Assembly: GCA_013396525.1 (NCBI GenBank) | Contig: VWYX01000218.1 | Coordinates: 778,773 to 842,772, forward strand | DNA from: Chaetorhynchus papuensis | Taxonomy: Eukaryota > Chordata > Aves > Passeriformes > Rhipiduridae | Length of the DNA: 64,000 nt | Reading direction: 5' to 3' | In this document: in pieces, positions 12,911 to 26,391 of the stretch | How positions within the stretch are numbered: the first letter of the stretch is position 1 | Layout: the number at the start of each line of letters is the position of its first letter | Position numbers and translations under genes: made by a program | The notes under the pieces: model-generated | What the model was told of the DNA's origin: nothing | The model's database searches: none | What the model saw: only the letters and a program-made list of their open reading frames with translations

Positions 12911-15900
12911 CATTAATGAAAAGAAAAAAGAAAATAAAAGAAATTGCTATGTTGCTTTTCAGGTGGATGATAGTAAACACGCAGACTGTCTTTGTTTGAG
13001 TTAGATAGAAAGTACCCAAGATTTTAAACAAAGGAAATGAGTAATTCAACAAGACCAGGAAAATGGATACTTTGATACATACCTAATTTTGTTTTATGGT
13101 GCTCTTTAATGCATAATCAAATTACACAACAGTAAATGTGGATTAAGTCAATGGTGAAAACAGATTGTTAATGAAAATATAATAGGTTTATGCTCATTTC
13201 CCATGAGATTACTCCTTCACTGTACAACAGCTTATAAATTTATAGTGCTCCAAAGTGAAATTATATTTCTTGGAATTTTCAAAACCAACAATGGTATTCA
13301 GCCCCAGATTTAAAGGAAACCATTAGTCTTGGTCTGTCATGTGCATCAAGGTTTAGAAGGCAGTACACTGTTACATCACTGAAGCCCTGCCAGATATCCC
13401 AGAAGGAAAGCTAAAGAGTCGTACATCTGGCCTGCAACTTTGCCAGATACGCTGTCCTGTCTGCGGCCAGGGCAGATATGGTAAAAGGCACACACTGGCT
13501 GCCTTCGCTCACACTGCAGAGGTGAGAATGTGATGGCAGAATTACACCGAGGCCACTACAAATTTCTTCTGGGAAGAATTTCAATCGTAACTGACCATGG
13601 CCATGACCCGAATCCCACATCAAGGCTCTACCAGTGCTCAGGAGTGAGGCTACACATTTCTCAGTGTGGGATTAGAGTCCAAATACAAATTGATACTTGC
13701 TCTGTCTTCCTCCATAACCCGTGTGTTTGAACCATATTGTCGGCATCTGTTTAGATCAATCTAGTGAGTCAGGAATTTTCCAATGTAACCTTGTTTTACT
13801 AGAAAGACAGCAGTTTATCAAAACTGAAATTCTGTGGCACTGTGCCAGATTTTTTCAAAAAGCTTTCAGGTCCTTGGTAGTTTTGAGTGAGATAAAGAAC
13901 CTGCAGACCTGAATATCTAGTCCATGTCACCATACCTACTGTAAACTGGATTATCATACTACTTTTATTTGGTGGACAAATCCTCCTTTTTAGTCTAGAA
14001 ATTTTATTTAATTGAAGAAGAGTTTTTCTGTTTCTTTGTACATTTTGGACATCTGGTACACTAAAAAAAAAAAAGCCTAAATAACTCAGCTGGGCTGTTG
14101 AGCATATGAAAATTGTGAGCAAATGACCACTATATGTGAGCAAATGAACTCTTGAACACAGATTTCCACCAAAGCGTTCTCATAGAAATTTGTGATGCCC
14201 AGTTACCCTTGGCAATGTCTAGTAGCTATACCCAAACTAGTTGGCTTTTGTGTCTCTATACATTGCCCTATTAAACTATACCATTCTTCCCAGAGCAAAG
14301 CAACTGCAGCTGGATGGATTGAAAAACGTATCTGGATATCTGAGACTAACTTATGGGTTCCTCATCCACGTCGATGCTTCCAACCTGCAAAGTCTGAGGA
14401 GCACTTTCCAGGCAATCCTGTGGGAGCTGTCTGATGTGAAAGCTGCCACAAGGCATGTCTGTGAGTCAGGCACACCTACAGTCCTGTAGTCACAGCTTAT
14501 CAAACCTGTTAAGTTCACCCTGGCCTGCATTCAGTAATACCTATAAACTTCATTAATTTCCCTGATGTGGCAAATGTTCCAAGCAGGAACATATTTTCAG
14601 CTCCTTCTAGTTAGTTCTTTGGAGCAAGAATTATCCATGATGTTCAGCACTGCCACAACAGCCGTAGTCTATATATTAATAACACACATAATAAGAAAAA
14701 AACTTGAGTCTTCTTTCTATAATAAACCACTTAGCAATTTAATATAAATACTCATGAAAGCTTCTCATGCCTCAAAAATCTTGAAGTGGCTCCCACTGTA
14801 GGATATCTATTTGAGTGAATGAAGATCATTCGTTCCTGTTGATGTGCGTTTGCGTTTTTAGTGGTGTAAGCTTGTTAGAAAAATGGATCTCCCAGAAATG
14901 TGGAAGAAGTTCATAGATCTGCAGTAGTCTCTTTCTATCTACCAATCCCTGCTAAATCTCAGGCACATCCAGTTAAGTCCATGCAGGTGCATTGCAATAA
15001 CATTTTATTGACAAATTCCCAAAGGGGCTGGAGCCCATACTGCCATAAGCAGCATTCTTGCAATTCCCTGTCCAAATTCCTCAATGCATCAGCGACTTTA
15101 AATAGAGATGTGGATTGCGTCTCTTGGGCAGCCAGAAGGAGTGTAGCTGTTTCTGTTGTGCTATGATGCCATATGCGACCTCCATTTACTTGCTTCAAAT
15201 CTTGTAGTTGAAGAAATTTTCATATTTCTTCCTACATGTCTCTTTGATAAGTTTGTCATCTAGTTAGGTTTTAGTACTTTTATGATACTTACTCTACTGA
15301 GAACACGAGAGTTACTAATTTTTCTAAGTTTTAAAATATTTTATGCAGATATTAAGGAAGGAAAAAATCATTATTTTACATAGTTTATCAAGTGTTTATA
15401 CAAAGGGTTTACTGTATTTAAACATAAAATGTAAAGATGCCTTTTGATTTCATGTATAAAAGGAGAAAAAAATCAATGCTAAAATACAGACACACTCTTG
15501 ATCTAACAGAAGAATATTGTACAGATCACCAGTTACTACCTCTGACTATAAGAAGTCTATGGAGTTTTCTACCAGTTACTTGGAAGAATATTTTTTAGGT
15601 TAATGGAAAGCTTTGTTTATTTTCTGGGGACTACAGTTTTATAATTGAATGTCATTGGCAGGAAAAGAACTATGAACATTTTTATAGCTAGTGTCAAGGT
15701 GAGTTCTGGGCCCATAATAAGATCCAAAGCAGAGGAAAGAACAGATAAATGTGATAAGAAGTAATTTCTTTACTCACACCAAAATGTAGATGAAGATGCT
15801 ACTTCTCAGTTAGAGGCAGAGCAGTGTTTGTAGGTATGTGCAAGTGAATGAGGGCACTTTAGGTGTGTTGCTAGACTGTACATAGAAAAAAAAAAGAATG

Positions 15901-16139
15901 GTGTAGGATTAAAAACTCTGTGGAAATCGGTTGATAATTGTATGAGGAACCAGCAAAATTTACCTTCCGGTGATGAACAAGCTTTAGCAGTAAGGATTGG
16001 TATGTTGCACCTCCAACAATGTCAAAGTTGATTGACACTATTTTTTAAATAACAGGAAAAACACTGTGCTCAAACAGACAATGCAGAGAATTATGAGGGG
16101 AGTATGTATGATATGGGTGCACAGTCTTGACAAGTAGCA

Positions 16140-16177
16140 GTGAGTGTTTCCCACAGTATCTCTTAGAGAACACTCAC
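16140..16177. repeat. Inverted repeat (9-bp arms, 20-nt spacer)
   Basis: GTGAGTGTT (16140-16148) is perfectly complementary to AACACTCAC (16169-16177). One G-T wobble could extend the stem by one pair. The stem is too short for a typical microRNA precursor, so I assign no RNA gene. Confidence 0.5.
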
Positions 16178-17803
16178 GAGACACACCCCCTAGAAACACC
16201 TAGATTACAATGCAGAGTATTTTCAAGAATTTTATTGTGGTAGTGTTATATTAAACACAGCAGGAACGAGACTTCAGTCAAATCCAGATGGGTTTTGCCT
16301 TTAACCTTGAGGTGAAGGAGAAATGTGGAAGTCTGTATTATCAGTGTCAGAGAGCGCTCCAGTGGCACCAACTGTTTGTCATGCTTCTTTCACTCTAGAT
16401 TGCCAAAATAATTTTTTGAGCTTTTGAGACACCAGTGTTTCTCTGTAAGAGTTGGATTGCATGTGAACCTGTTTATCTACCCTGGCACTTGGTTTCTGTA
16501 ATCTGATAACATGGTTTCTTGTAGTAAGTACTGTGCTTTATTGGAGGGCAGAGACTTCTGTAGTGTGGTGTTGGCACTAAGAGCACCATAAAGCCAGGAT
16601 TGTTTCAGAGGAAAAAGTTATGAATATATCAGTTCTCCACAAAATTGGTAATTGGCCATTTCATGGAAAAATAAAACTGTATTAAGATTTTCAAAACTAT
16701 TAAGATATCCCATTTATAGTCCTAGGCTGAGATTTTTAGAGGTCAAGGTAATAAAAAATCATTGCTATCAAAATTGGATATATATACTGTTTTCAAATTT
16801 AAGAGGCAGAAATAAAGCAAATTTTCTGCAAAGCAACATTTGAGACAAATATCCTTCAGCTGATGTTTTTGAAAGAAATAATTGCTTGTTATAGTCATTG
16901 TTTTCCTACTGGAATATGAGAATGATCTTTCAGGTAATTGTATCTTTCTGATCCAATTCTGATACATATAGACATCTTCTGGTCAAATTTATGAAGGTGT
17001 GCTGCAGCCCATGGATCCTATATCTGTCAAAGGCTCAATTGCCATATTATTTATTGTGATATTATAATTGTGTGATAGTATAATATTAATATTATATCTT
17101 CTTATAGCAATAAATGGCAAATTCTGTTTGTATATATACACAAAAAAGGTAAAATATAAAACAGATACACGAGATAATTTAAAGGAACCATTCAAGGAAC
17201 GTGAAGCACCAGAAGAGAGGAATCACCACAATTCAATTGCCCTGTACAAATTTTTATTTTGCCTTTTTTTTTGGCCTGTGCATGATTGAATAATTTTAAC
17301 TATGTAGTAAAAACAAAGGTTTTCTTTACAGTATCAGCTCCCAGTCCTGCCCTCTGTACCTTTGCAGTCTATTACACCCAGATGGCTTCTCCTTTTCATT
17401 ACAGTGAATTTCTTCTTTTTTCTTTACACTGCCTAAGTATGAACAGAAAGAAAACTAGTGAGGTAGTCTCTGCTTCCAGTCCCCATACTCACATTGTCCC
17501 ACAATAGCCAGATTTTGCAGTTCCAGGGAAAGCTGTCAACCTGCCAGCTCTGGCCTGGAGCATACTCAGCTCCAACGAAATGCTCAGCAAATTAACTGCT
17601 AAACTCTAAGGGGGAATCCAAGCAGATAGTGTTTCTTTGATGCTGTTGCTGCAGTGGAAGGTGTTGAATGTGCTTAGTTTGGCCAAGGTTAGGCATATCA
17701 TTAGAAACCCAGTAAAAGGCACTTTCTGAGCAGCAGATGTAATATTTTTCTTTTCCAAATTTTAAGGCTGTATGTGTTGGTTATAGGAGAGATTTTCAAC
17801 AAA

Positions 17804-17854
17804 CTTTTTTTCTTTTTTTCTTCTTTTTTTCTTTTTTTTTTCTTTTTTTTTTTC
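17804..17854 (+). repeat. T-rich polypyrimidine tract
   Basis: Fifty-one uninterrupted pyrimidines consist of T runs separated by single C residues. They are followed by ATAG (17855-17858), so the context resembles a 3' splice site on the + strand. It may equally be plain simple-sequence DNA, or the A-rich tail of something on the - strand. Confidence 0.85.
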
Positions 17855-17858
17855 ATAG

Positions 17859-18539
17859 TGCAAACTGTCTAAAGATGTATATTCCACCAGAGGTGAAAAA
17901 AAAGAAACAAAACAAAAACGCAAACCAGCAACAAAGAAGAATTTTGTGAATAGCTTGGCAAAATCATATTGAAAACAGAATATTCTGTGATTCTACAGTA
18001 AAAGCATCATAAAAATGGAGCTACCGACAGCACTGCCTGTTCTGTTGACAATATTCACAGAGTTAGGTAGGTTTCCTACCTCCTGAACTATAACTTTTGG
18101 AGAGTTTTTGTCATCCAGTCTCTCATGGAGAAAGTTTTAAGTTCCCTTTGGGATAGTGCATATATATGATCCCCGCTGATGTATTTTCAGTCTTGAGGAA
18201 TGCATAGCCTTTTCTGGTAGCTAAAAATACCTTTATGAAATGAGTTGTTTAAGTTGTGACAGGATCATAAAACCCGCAAAAGCAAATAAAATTCACCTTG
18301 AAACAAAAGACACCCACGTTAACACTTTCTAGTTGGATGGATACAGCCAGGTGCCTCGAATAAAAGAGCAATCTTCTGCATCAAAATTTCAAAAATTAAG
18401 AAATGTTCCACATGCTGCGTTTTAGGAGCTGACTTACTGTGGAAGGGTCTACACCAGGATACAACTGCAAAACTCTGAGTAAAGGAACATTGTTCAGCAC
18501 AAGTGCAGAAGGCTGCAAATATGAGAATAAATCACCTTT
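17859..18539. other. Unique noncoding DNA
   Basis: No gene is supported. The sequence ATTCTGTGATTCTA at about 17981-17994 resembles the terminal repeat of avian CR1 elements, but the upstream bases do not match a CR1 3' end, so it is not annotated as one. Confidence 0.45.
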
Positions 18540-18881
18540 TCAGAGAGATAAGGCCCAGTTGTCTCATTGGGCTCCTTCTGGTCACTGGACTCCTAGCAGG
18601 GTTCGGACTTGGTTTTCTAGCCCAGGCTGAAGGCTCAGGTTGCTCCTGGACACTCTTCAAGCCCCTTGCTCTCTGTGCATGGGTACGCAACCACACTGGC
18701 AGCAGTCAGGCTGGCAGCCTGGCGCTCCTCCTCATTCCTGTTCCGCAGAGAGACTAAGGCCAGCACCACCCTCAGGGTGAGGGGTCTGCTCCCAGCTGCT
18801 TCCCCTTCTTTAGGGCAGTAGAAATAAACCGCATCCAAATAGTTCCCAGCTCCTCTGGTATCTCTTAATTCTTCCTTAACA
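18540..18881 (+). mobile_element. Possible LTR fragment, unclassified
   Basis: This is a distinctly GC-richer block inside AT-rich DNA. Near its right side is an AATAAA (in GAAATAAACC, about 18821-18830), followed about 50 bp later by TTCCTTAACA, an end compatible with a U5 terminus on +. I found no convincing TG start or target-site duplication on the left, and no second copy in the window. It could be a truncated LTR, or simply a GC-rich unique segment. Boundaries are approximate. Confidence 0.28.
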
Positions 18882-18959
18882 ATTATGGAGTTCATACGGC
18901 TTATCAAATTTCCAGAAGGTAGGAAACACTGAAGGCTGAAAACACACGTATTGCAGTTG

Positions 18960-19014
18960 AAAATTTAAATAATATAATAATAAAATAAAAATTTAAATTA
19001 TATAATAATAAAAA
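18960..19014. repeat. Imperfect AT-rich tandem duplication, period about 27 bp
   Basis: Two adjacent copies share the core AAAATTTAAAT followed by (ATA/TAA)n-type sequence. The copies begin at 18960 and 18987. This is typical replication-slippage material. Confidence 0.65.
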
Positions 19015-22000
19015 TGCTTTTTATTTTTGGATAATGCCAGTGTATATCTCTACCCATCTTTTTTACCACTGGCATTAGAGTCAGGGTCTGCTGCTGCCCA
19101 GCAGAGGAATGTCTTTATGCCACCAGCCGCACAACAAACAAGAGCAAGCAGGAGCAGGAAGAGGTTTTGCCTGCCATTGCCTAGCCATGTCAGGAGTTCA
19201 CCAGATGTAAATGTACAAAGCAGAAAGATGGTGCTGCTCATGTGAGTTCAGCACGTTGGTATCTGGCAGCACATGACATCCTCTTCATGCTGCTCACCAG
19301 AAGATGAACGTAGTTGAAAGGGTTTGCTGGAAACCCAAGCAAGCTGATAAACCCTGCTGAAAGTCCTGCATGAAGTCTGAGCCTGTCTGCTCTCCAGCCA
19401 TTCCACCTTGCTACAGCTAACCAGACAGAGGTTCAGGTTGAGAACAAAACTCCTCCAGTGGGTGCAGGCATATGCATCAATGAGAGCAAAAGAAAAAAGT
19501 ATTCTGACACTTGAACAAGTGCTGATCCCTTGTTCACAATTCATAAGAATGACTCCACACTGAGACATTCAAATGGCTTAAACTCCATGAAGGTATTTCA
19601 GTGCTTAGGGGCATTCTGCCAATACTCATACAATCTATTAGTGGTGTCCTTAATTTTCAATTGTTATAATCCAGAAAACAGGTAAAGATTTCCAGAAGAC
19701 AAAAATAGACATCGATTCTTTAGCATGAAATTCATGCATTAGAAGTGGCAGGCTCCATTCAAATCCTTGGGGAACGGGACATGCCAAGTTTCGTCTGGCA
19801 CTCAACCACGCTTGTCTATTTAGAAAACTGGTCTCAGGGATTCCTAACCATGGTCTCAAGCATGGGTTTTGACACAAATCCATTTATACCACATAAACCA
19901 TGAATTCATTCCTTCAAATACCAAAGTCAATTTTGAAATCTTATGTTTATAACAGTTCATCTATATTCATCAGTACTATCACCTTTTAAAAAAAACCAAA
20001 ACAGAAACTTTTAACAATATTACCAGTGAGTGCAATGGGAACAGAACACGAGTTGTTTTTTTTTTTTTTTAAAGCTACAAATCTGGAGTGGAAGTGAATG
20101 TTAAACGTACGCCTCGTACTAAAACTTTATGAAAAATGAAATGCACAAAAACCTGGATCCTTGCCATGACACCCATTATGGTGAAGTCTGAGACTCTGAC
20201 CCTTCATGTTATACTTATTGTGTTTTTGACACATTTAGTCAATTAAAATGGGTGAAGTGTAATTTGTTTTTCTTAAGTTTAATACAGCATGTCAATAGAA
20301 GCTAACCAAAATTTATAGTAGGAACACTAAAACTGCCACTTGCACTTAAACAAATGAACACAATTTATCATGGTTGAAATAAAAGGAACATCATGTGCAT
20401 TTGACTTTATACTTCACATGAGCATGTTGCCAAATATAGGAAAGCATGTTACAGCTGACACTTCCAATGGAAAAGACATTTTACTTCACATTAAATATTG
20501 GTGTGAAAAATTTGGACCTTGTCCAATCCTAAGAAGTGTTAACGTTGGCACTTCCACTGTATACTTTTACTGTAAATTGTTGTAACATTTATTTGACATG
20601 GAATACCCAAAGGATTGATGAGTAAAGAAAGGAAGACTTTTTATTGTGCCATGTTCCCTTTTTCAGTCATGCATACTAAGCCTTTACATCTTCAGAGTTT
20701 AAACAAGTCACCACCTGTACTCAATCGGTGAAAGTTATTTTTCATGCAACTGGAGTTTGCCTTTTTTATAAACCTATAAAAGCACACATTTTCCATTTTA
20801 TTGGTCAGCAAAGCAATGGCTGATTTAACCATAAAACTTACAAATGTTGTTTCTTTATGGAGATCTATGTTTTTTTAGCCCTTTATAATTCCTTGGAATA
20901 TAAGCCTCCTTCATTTCATTTGTTGTCAGAGAGAGAAAACACAAAACAAAGTGGAGTATTTTTTCTTTTCATTAAAAAAGTTCACCTAACACTACTACCA
21001 CTTATATTATTACCCACAGACTACTAAAGATTTAGGAGGAACAAAGTACTGCTGCGTAAAAATTTATCCGCTTCAATTAAGTACCTGCACAAGAATTCTG
21101 TGTTCGTATTATGTGAACTATAACTACATTTATCTGCAGTAATGAAGCACTGTAAAATGTTGGAAAAGTGCTGAGGGGCACTTCATATGATTTACTGAAC
21201 TGATCTCTAGGTTAAGAAAGCAGGCCAAAGACAAGGGAATTACTCTTTTCATCCATATTTTTCAAATTAAGAAAGTCCATTGCCTTTTGAATTATAAAAT
21301 TAAAGTTTAGAGACACAAACATGAAAATGATTGGGGTGTTTTAACAATCTTAAATACCCAGTCCAAGACCTTGAGTTTTGATCTTTTTAAATACAACACT
21401 TCAAACTTTCTGCATTTGATTACAATTAAAATAGAAATTTACACACACAAACACTGGGAAAACAGGTTTTTTTCCAACTAGACAAGCAGCACAGATGTCC
21501 TATACCAGGGAGAAACCTCAACAACCACGTGAAGCAATGAAACAGGAGGATATAGCCAGCAGAGGACATAAGCTGGTGCCTAGGGGTACATCTGCTGGCA
21601 CCCAGAACATCATGTAATTGCACCCTCAGAACACCTCTGGAGAGAGGAATAGGCATATTATTCAGATTTTTTAAGTACTGAAGGGAGTATCTATCCATTA
21701 AATGGAAAAAAATTCTATCCTTTGTGTGTTCTTCTGGCCTACAACTGAGAGTGTGAAAAACAAATTGAAGTGAATGGAAAGTCCTAAGAGAGGGACTTTG
21801 AATAGGTGATCCATGTATGAGAAACCCACCAAGCCCACCTTCCCCTTTTCTATTTCTAAATGGCAAATATACTTTTTAGAGAAGACAAAGCATAGAAAAA
21901 ACATGGGATGGCAGAAAGGCTTGGAGTAGAGATAAATTTTTGGTAGATTTTACAGTGCTAACAACTCAGTCAAAAAGAGAATGTCAGCAAAAGCAAAGTC

Positions 22001-22209
22001 AGCTCAATCTTTTCTCAGCCATGTATGATCAAGCCATGTTGCTTCAACATCTTCCTCAGTCTTAGAAAACTATTTTTTCATTACAATCTCATCACTCTGG
22101 TTAGCAATAGGGAAGGCAAAGACATCACTCCTAATTCCTAAATCATAGTCAAAAAAACACCCCACTCAAAATAACCCCACTGGCCACAGGCAGTCATGTG
22201 ATAGGATCA
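19015..22209. other. Unique AT-rich noncoding DNA
   Basis: No gene or clear repeat is seen. The 146-codon open frame on - at 21426-21866 overlaps another frame, lacks any family signature, and sits in ordinary AT-rich sequence. Confidence 0.55.
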
Positions 22210-22392
22210 TGTTTCCAAAGAGATGGTATCGGCTCCATCCTTGAGTGTTTTCAAGACTCAGCTGGATAAACCCAGAGTAACTTGTTCTGATCTCATGGAT
22301 AACCCTGCTTTCTTTCCCCCTCCTTTCTGCAGGAGAGTACACGGGATACCTCATGACATTGCTGCCTAACCTCTGATCATATCATTGAATTC
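22210..22392 (+). mobile_element. Degraded CR1 LINE 3' fragment
   Basis: This matches the 3' region of avian CR1 elements by recognition. In order it has a segment like TCCTTGAGTGTTTTCAAGAC, then CAGCTGGATAAA, then a CTGATCTCATGGATAACCCTGC-like stretch split by substitutions, and finally a decayed terminus near CTAACCTCTGATCATATCATTGA. It is heavily diverged and truncated at its 5' side, so it is an old, inactive copy. No reading frame survives. Boundaries are accurate to perhaps 15 bp. Confidence 0.7.
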
Positions 22393-25300
22393 CTTATTTC
22401 AACTGAGATGATATGACTTAAAAGATGCATTTTGAAGATGAAACAAGAGAACAAACAGCCAGCCATTTGGTTGTTAAGGAGTAATAAATTATCAAAACTT
22501 CTTGTTGTGCTGTTCCCAACACAAAGGAACCACAATTCATACTAGAAAGCAGATAAAATACAGGTAGGTATTTGTATGAAAGCTTTCCTATTTGCATCTG
22601 GTTTCAGGGAAAGAACAACTGCAGGTATTACAGAGGCGGCCTGGATTTTTTTCCAGGTAAAGAAGTTATATTTTCCTTTTGTGTGGATGTAATGTCAAAC
22701 ATGGACAGAAGAAGGTTGTGTTTGTGTTACTCCAGCTGGAGCTAATGATGAGTGTGCGGGAGGAATACTCCATTTTAAAGTAGCACTACCTTTCCTCCCA
22801 TGTCACGCTATCGTCTGTAATGGCAACAATAATTCACTTAAGCCAGGAAGACATTTTTTCTGCTTTATCTATAGATCATTAGAGCAGTCTGCCTGCTGCA
22901 TTAATGCCTGCTAAAATGGCATGCCGCTTCCCACTTCATGGCTCTATGTCAAAAATGTCTCTGATAGCTGGTTACTCACTCCACTTTGTCGGTGTTAAAC
23001 AATCCATTCCTTATTGGAGGAGCCACACTATCGCATGGCAGTTACTTGACTCCTGTAATATCCTCTATAGGTGTCAGGTCTCTGGAGAACTGTATGTCCT
23101 CAACTCCCACTGAAAGCAAAGGTGGATAGCACCTTACAGATCAGATGTTGTGACTCTCTGAAGAGCTGCTTAAGCTTTTCTGTTAAAACTCAACAGCTGT
23201 GCAAAATGTGGGCATTATTTTTAGCCATTCATTGCATCTCTCCGTTTGTGATAATTTACTACCATGCAAAATATGCTGCTGTGATATTGCTCAAGAGATA
23301 ATAGCAAGGGAAAATCAGTACAAGTATGTAACAAACCAAGACCAAACACTTCTAGGGAAACAACCTAGGTTTCCTACACTGACTCAGTGTTGCGATTTTT
23401 TTTTTATATTCTTTAAGCCTTTGTTTCTCTGCAATATAAATGATATTAGAAAGAGTCAGGTAAAATGACTTATGGCACTTAGTGATTCAATTTGGCTTAA
23501 TCAAATTCAAATTTGTAAGTTCATTTTTACTGCATACACTCTGGACGTTCTTCACCCAAATGGTTACGTTTGAGATAAATACAGAAGAAATGCAGAAAGA
23601 AAGAGGGGTAGAAAAAAAATATTAAAAATAAATGACATAAATTAATGAAAGACTCTTATCTATACCAAGTGAAATGAAGAAATCTGCACAAGTGCATACA
23701 AATGGCACAGAAAGGGTTGCTGCATTTATAGACTTGGAATACACTAGATAAATTGTTCATCAGTCTGTTTGGATACCATAATATTTTACAGATTTTGGTA
23801 AGTAATATAATGAACCCAAATCCTTACACAGAAATAGAGACTCTCTATGAATTATGTCTGTCATATAGATAGATATTTATATATATATAAAATCTTCTCT
23901 TATTGGTCATCTGTGATCTACATGAATGAGTCTGCACGAATAGCTGTCTTCTCTGCAAATGTAAGACTCAAAGGTCCAATCTCACAGAGAGTCCCTTGAA
24001 ACAGCTTTTTACCATGGGTCTTTCAAAAAGCTTTTCTAAAACCAAATTCAATTACTACCTGAATGAGAGGCTTAGAGTATGCATGGCTTACCTGAGGAAC
24101 TTGACCTGGTCACGTGCTCCAGTTGTGAGTGTGTTGGACATTGTACCAACATAAAACACCCAGTTACTACCTTATTCACTAGTGCACATTGCACTCGATG
24201 CACACTACATTTAGAACAACATAACTCTGAGTAAGAGACTGTCACCTATTTTGTACTCAAGAGAGTGATTCTGGATATCATATATGAAAGATCCTGTGTC
24301 ATTTTTCCAAAGATGGAGAAGTTTTGCCCCTTCTCAAACAAAAATTTCCTTTTTGTTTCTCCAAACATCAGCATCATACAAGGTAGTATTTAGCTGACTG
24401 CTTGTTCCAGCCCCCTTGGGCAATGACCAGTACATTGCATACTATTTTACAGATCTTTGAAATTTTAGACCTGCCATGAATGAAAAATGTTGATAAGTAC
24501 TCCAAAGCCACCCTTTGGATCCAGAAAACGTGTGGACTCATGGGTCTCTCACGCTGTGCACTCTGTATTCCTGAATCTCTTAGTCTTTGTTGTTATTACA
24601 GTTAGCTTATGGGCCTCATTGTTCCTTATATTAATCAGGGAGGATAATGCTGATGAAAATATGAAGTTTACAGTGAATCATACTAAGTAAGCTCTGCCTC
24701 TTAGGCTGCAAGCACTTGGGAAATGGTTTGAGGCTTCTCTTTTCAAGTTAGAGGATAGGCCGTTACCTCCCACTTTGGACAGGAATGTCTTGGCTCCATT
24801 TTGATGTTATATCTGTTAGGTGCAGAGTGATGAGTCTATCTTACTGCTGATTCACACCGGCTGTTCCAGCGGCAACATGTGACTGTGATTCCTCTGTGGC
24901 CCAGAGGATATTTTCCATCAGTGGTAACAGATGTTACTAATTCAGAAGGCCGAAAGAAAGAATAAAATTATAAGCACATAATACATATAAACATTTCAGT
25001 CATACGCTTTTGACGATAGGGCCAATAAATGCAAAAGTTAAAAAGAAATGAATGCTGCTGCTGTTGATACTTTTGGAAGACCTGGATGGTCAGGAAAGAG
25101 TCCTACTGAATGAGGACTGAAAGCAGTAAGTTAAATTGCTGATGGAAAATAGAAAATAAATTGTGATCTTGCTTTTCTGAAGGCCTCAATAGAAATAAAT
25201 GTAAATCACCTGAAAGAATATTTAAGGGGATATGTTATGGTGAGGTGGTGACATATTAAATCATCTTAGTTCTCATCATACAGGGTGGGAAATGGAAGTG

Positions 25301-26360
25301 TGTTCCTGGGGACAGTGATTTCAATGCAATTCTAATAATTTAAGGCAAGTAATTTAATTGCAACTAATGCCTGGCCAATTTTAGGACCAATATGATCATA
25401 AGTTGGCTGGTATTCCATCCTTGCAAAATGGCACGCACATTGGAGAACTTCTCTAACAGAAATGACTGGTACAAATCTCATCCCATCTCAATCTTTGGCA
25501 GTAATTCTGTAATTTCCTGGTGGATCATACCCCACTTAAATACCATTTTCAGCTGGACGGACATTTATTATTGAAAATTATCTTTCATAAGTAGTCATTA
25601 TCATTTATGTACTCTATTGATCTACAAATGTTTAAAGGGAAAAAAAAAAAGCCTGTTCCTTCAGCTCTACTTCATACCTTTTTCATAATCAGTCACCACT
25701 ATAGACCATTCTACAGCTGAACTGTGTTGGCTTTGTCCTTGGTACAAATTATTTGCTCAAACAGAAAACCTAGTTTGGTGCCCTTTTTTTCTCTTTAGTT
25801 CGTTGGGGGTTTTTTTTGTTTTGGTAAAGCAATGAACTCCATATAGAAATAAACTTACATTTTGTGGGTTAATCAGAGGAGCATAGCAATCCATTTAGGC
25901 AATGGGAACGAATCACCTCCTTTTCATTACATGAACAGGGCCTTTGTAAATTTTTCAGGACAAGGATCATGTCTTATTCACCGGATAAACTTTGTCATTA
26001 TATACACCTATGTTATTTCAAGAAATATGGGTTAAATAAGAAAAAAAAGTGGCCACTTGGAACCCAGCCTGAAACTCACTGAAGTCAATGAAAATATTTC
26101 CATTAGCTCCAGTATGAGCTGGATCAGATTCAAGAGGTCCTGTGAACAAAAACATCCATGATAATATAATAAAGACTCCATCACTCAAGGGGACCAAATT
26201 AAGATCACACAGATGACCTAAACTGTTGTATTTCCTCATGGGTTTGAGCATTTGATTTTGCTCCCTTAAAATTTTTAACATAGCTGTTTTGTCTGTGTTA
26301 CCGGCAGCGTCACATTACACTGCAATGCAAATCAGCAGATGTCCAGCTTTTGAATTTTAT
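22393..26360. other. Unique AT-rich noncoding DNA
   Basis: I see no gene, no RNA gene and no further recognisable mobile element. A short (TA)n-rich run occurs near 23870-23890. Open frames are under 90 codons. Confidence 0.55.
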
Positions 26361-26386
26361 CTTCTTTTTTTCTTTTTTTTTTTTTT
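26361..26386 (+). repeat. T-rich polypyrimidine tract
   Basis: Twenty-six consecutive pyrimidines, mostly T, are followed by AACAG (AG at 26390-26391). That matches the consensus layout of a vertebrate 3' splice site on +. No convincing exon or strong 5' splice site follows, so it is annotated only as a tract. Confidence 0.8.
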
Positions 26387-26391
26387 AACAG

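Larger units (their letters stand above)
8497..17803. other. Unique AT-rich noncoding DNA
   Basis: No gene or clear repeat is seen over about 9.3 kb. The longest open frames (107 codons on + at 11074-11397, 114 codons on - at 13799-14143) have no recognisable domain and show the biased amino-acid content of translated AT-rich noncoding DNA. Small inverted repeats occur at 12888-12910 and 16140-16177. A short GC-richer, CpG-bearing patch lies at about 11590-11700. Confidence 0.55.

Noticed and set aside
14241..14489. 82-codon frame on + with a plausible-looking globular peptide
   Set aside because: I considered a pseudo-exon, but could not place it in any family and saw no good splice sites at its edges.
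17981..17994. CR1-like terminal repeat ATTCTGTGATTCTA
   Set aside because: The preceding 100 bases do not match a CR1 3' region, so a short chance match is more likely.
21426..21866. 146-codon open frame on -
   Set aside because: No family signature or exon-like borders; length is within chance for 64 kb searched in six frames.
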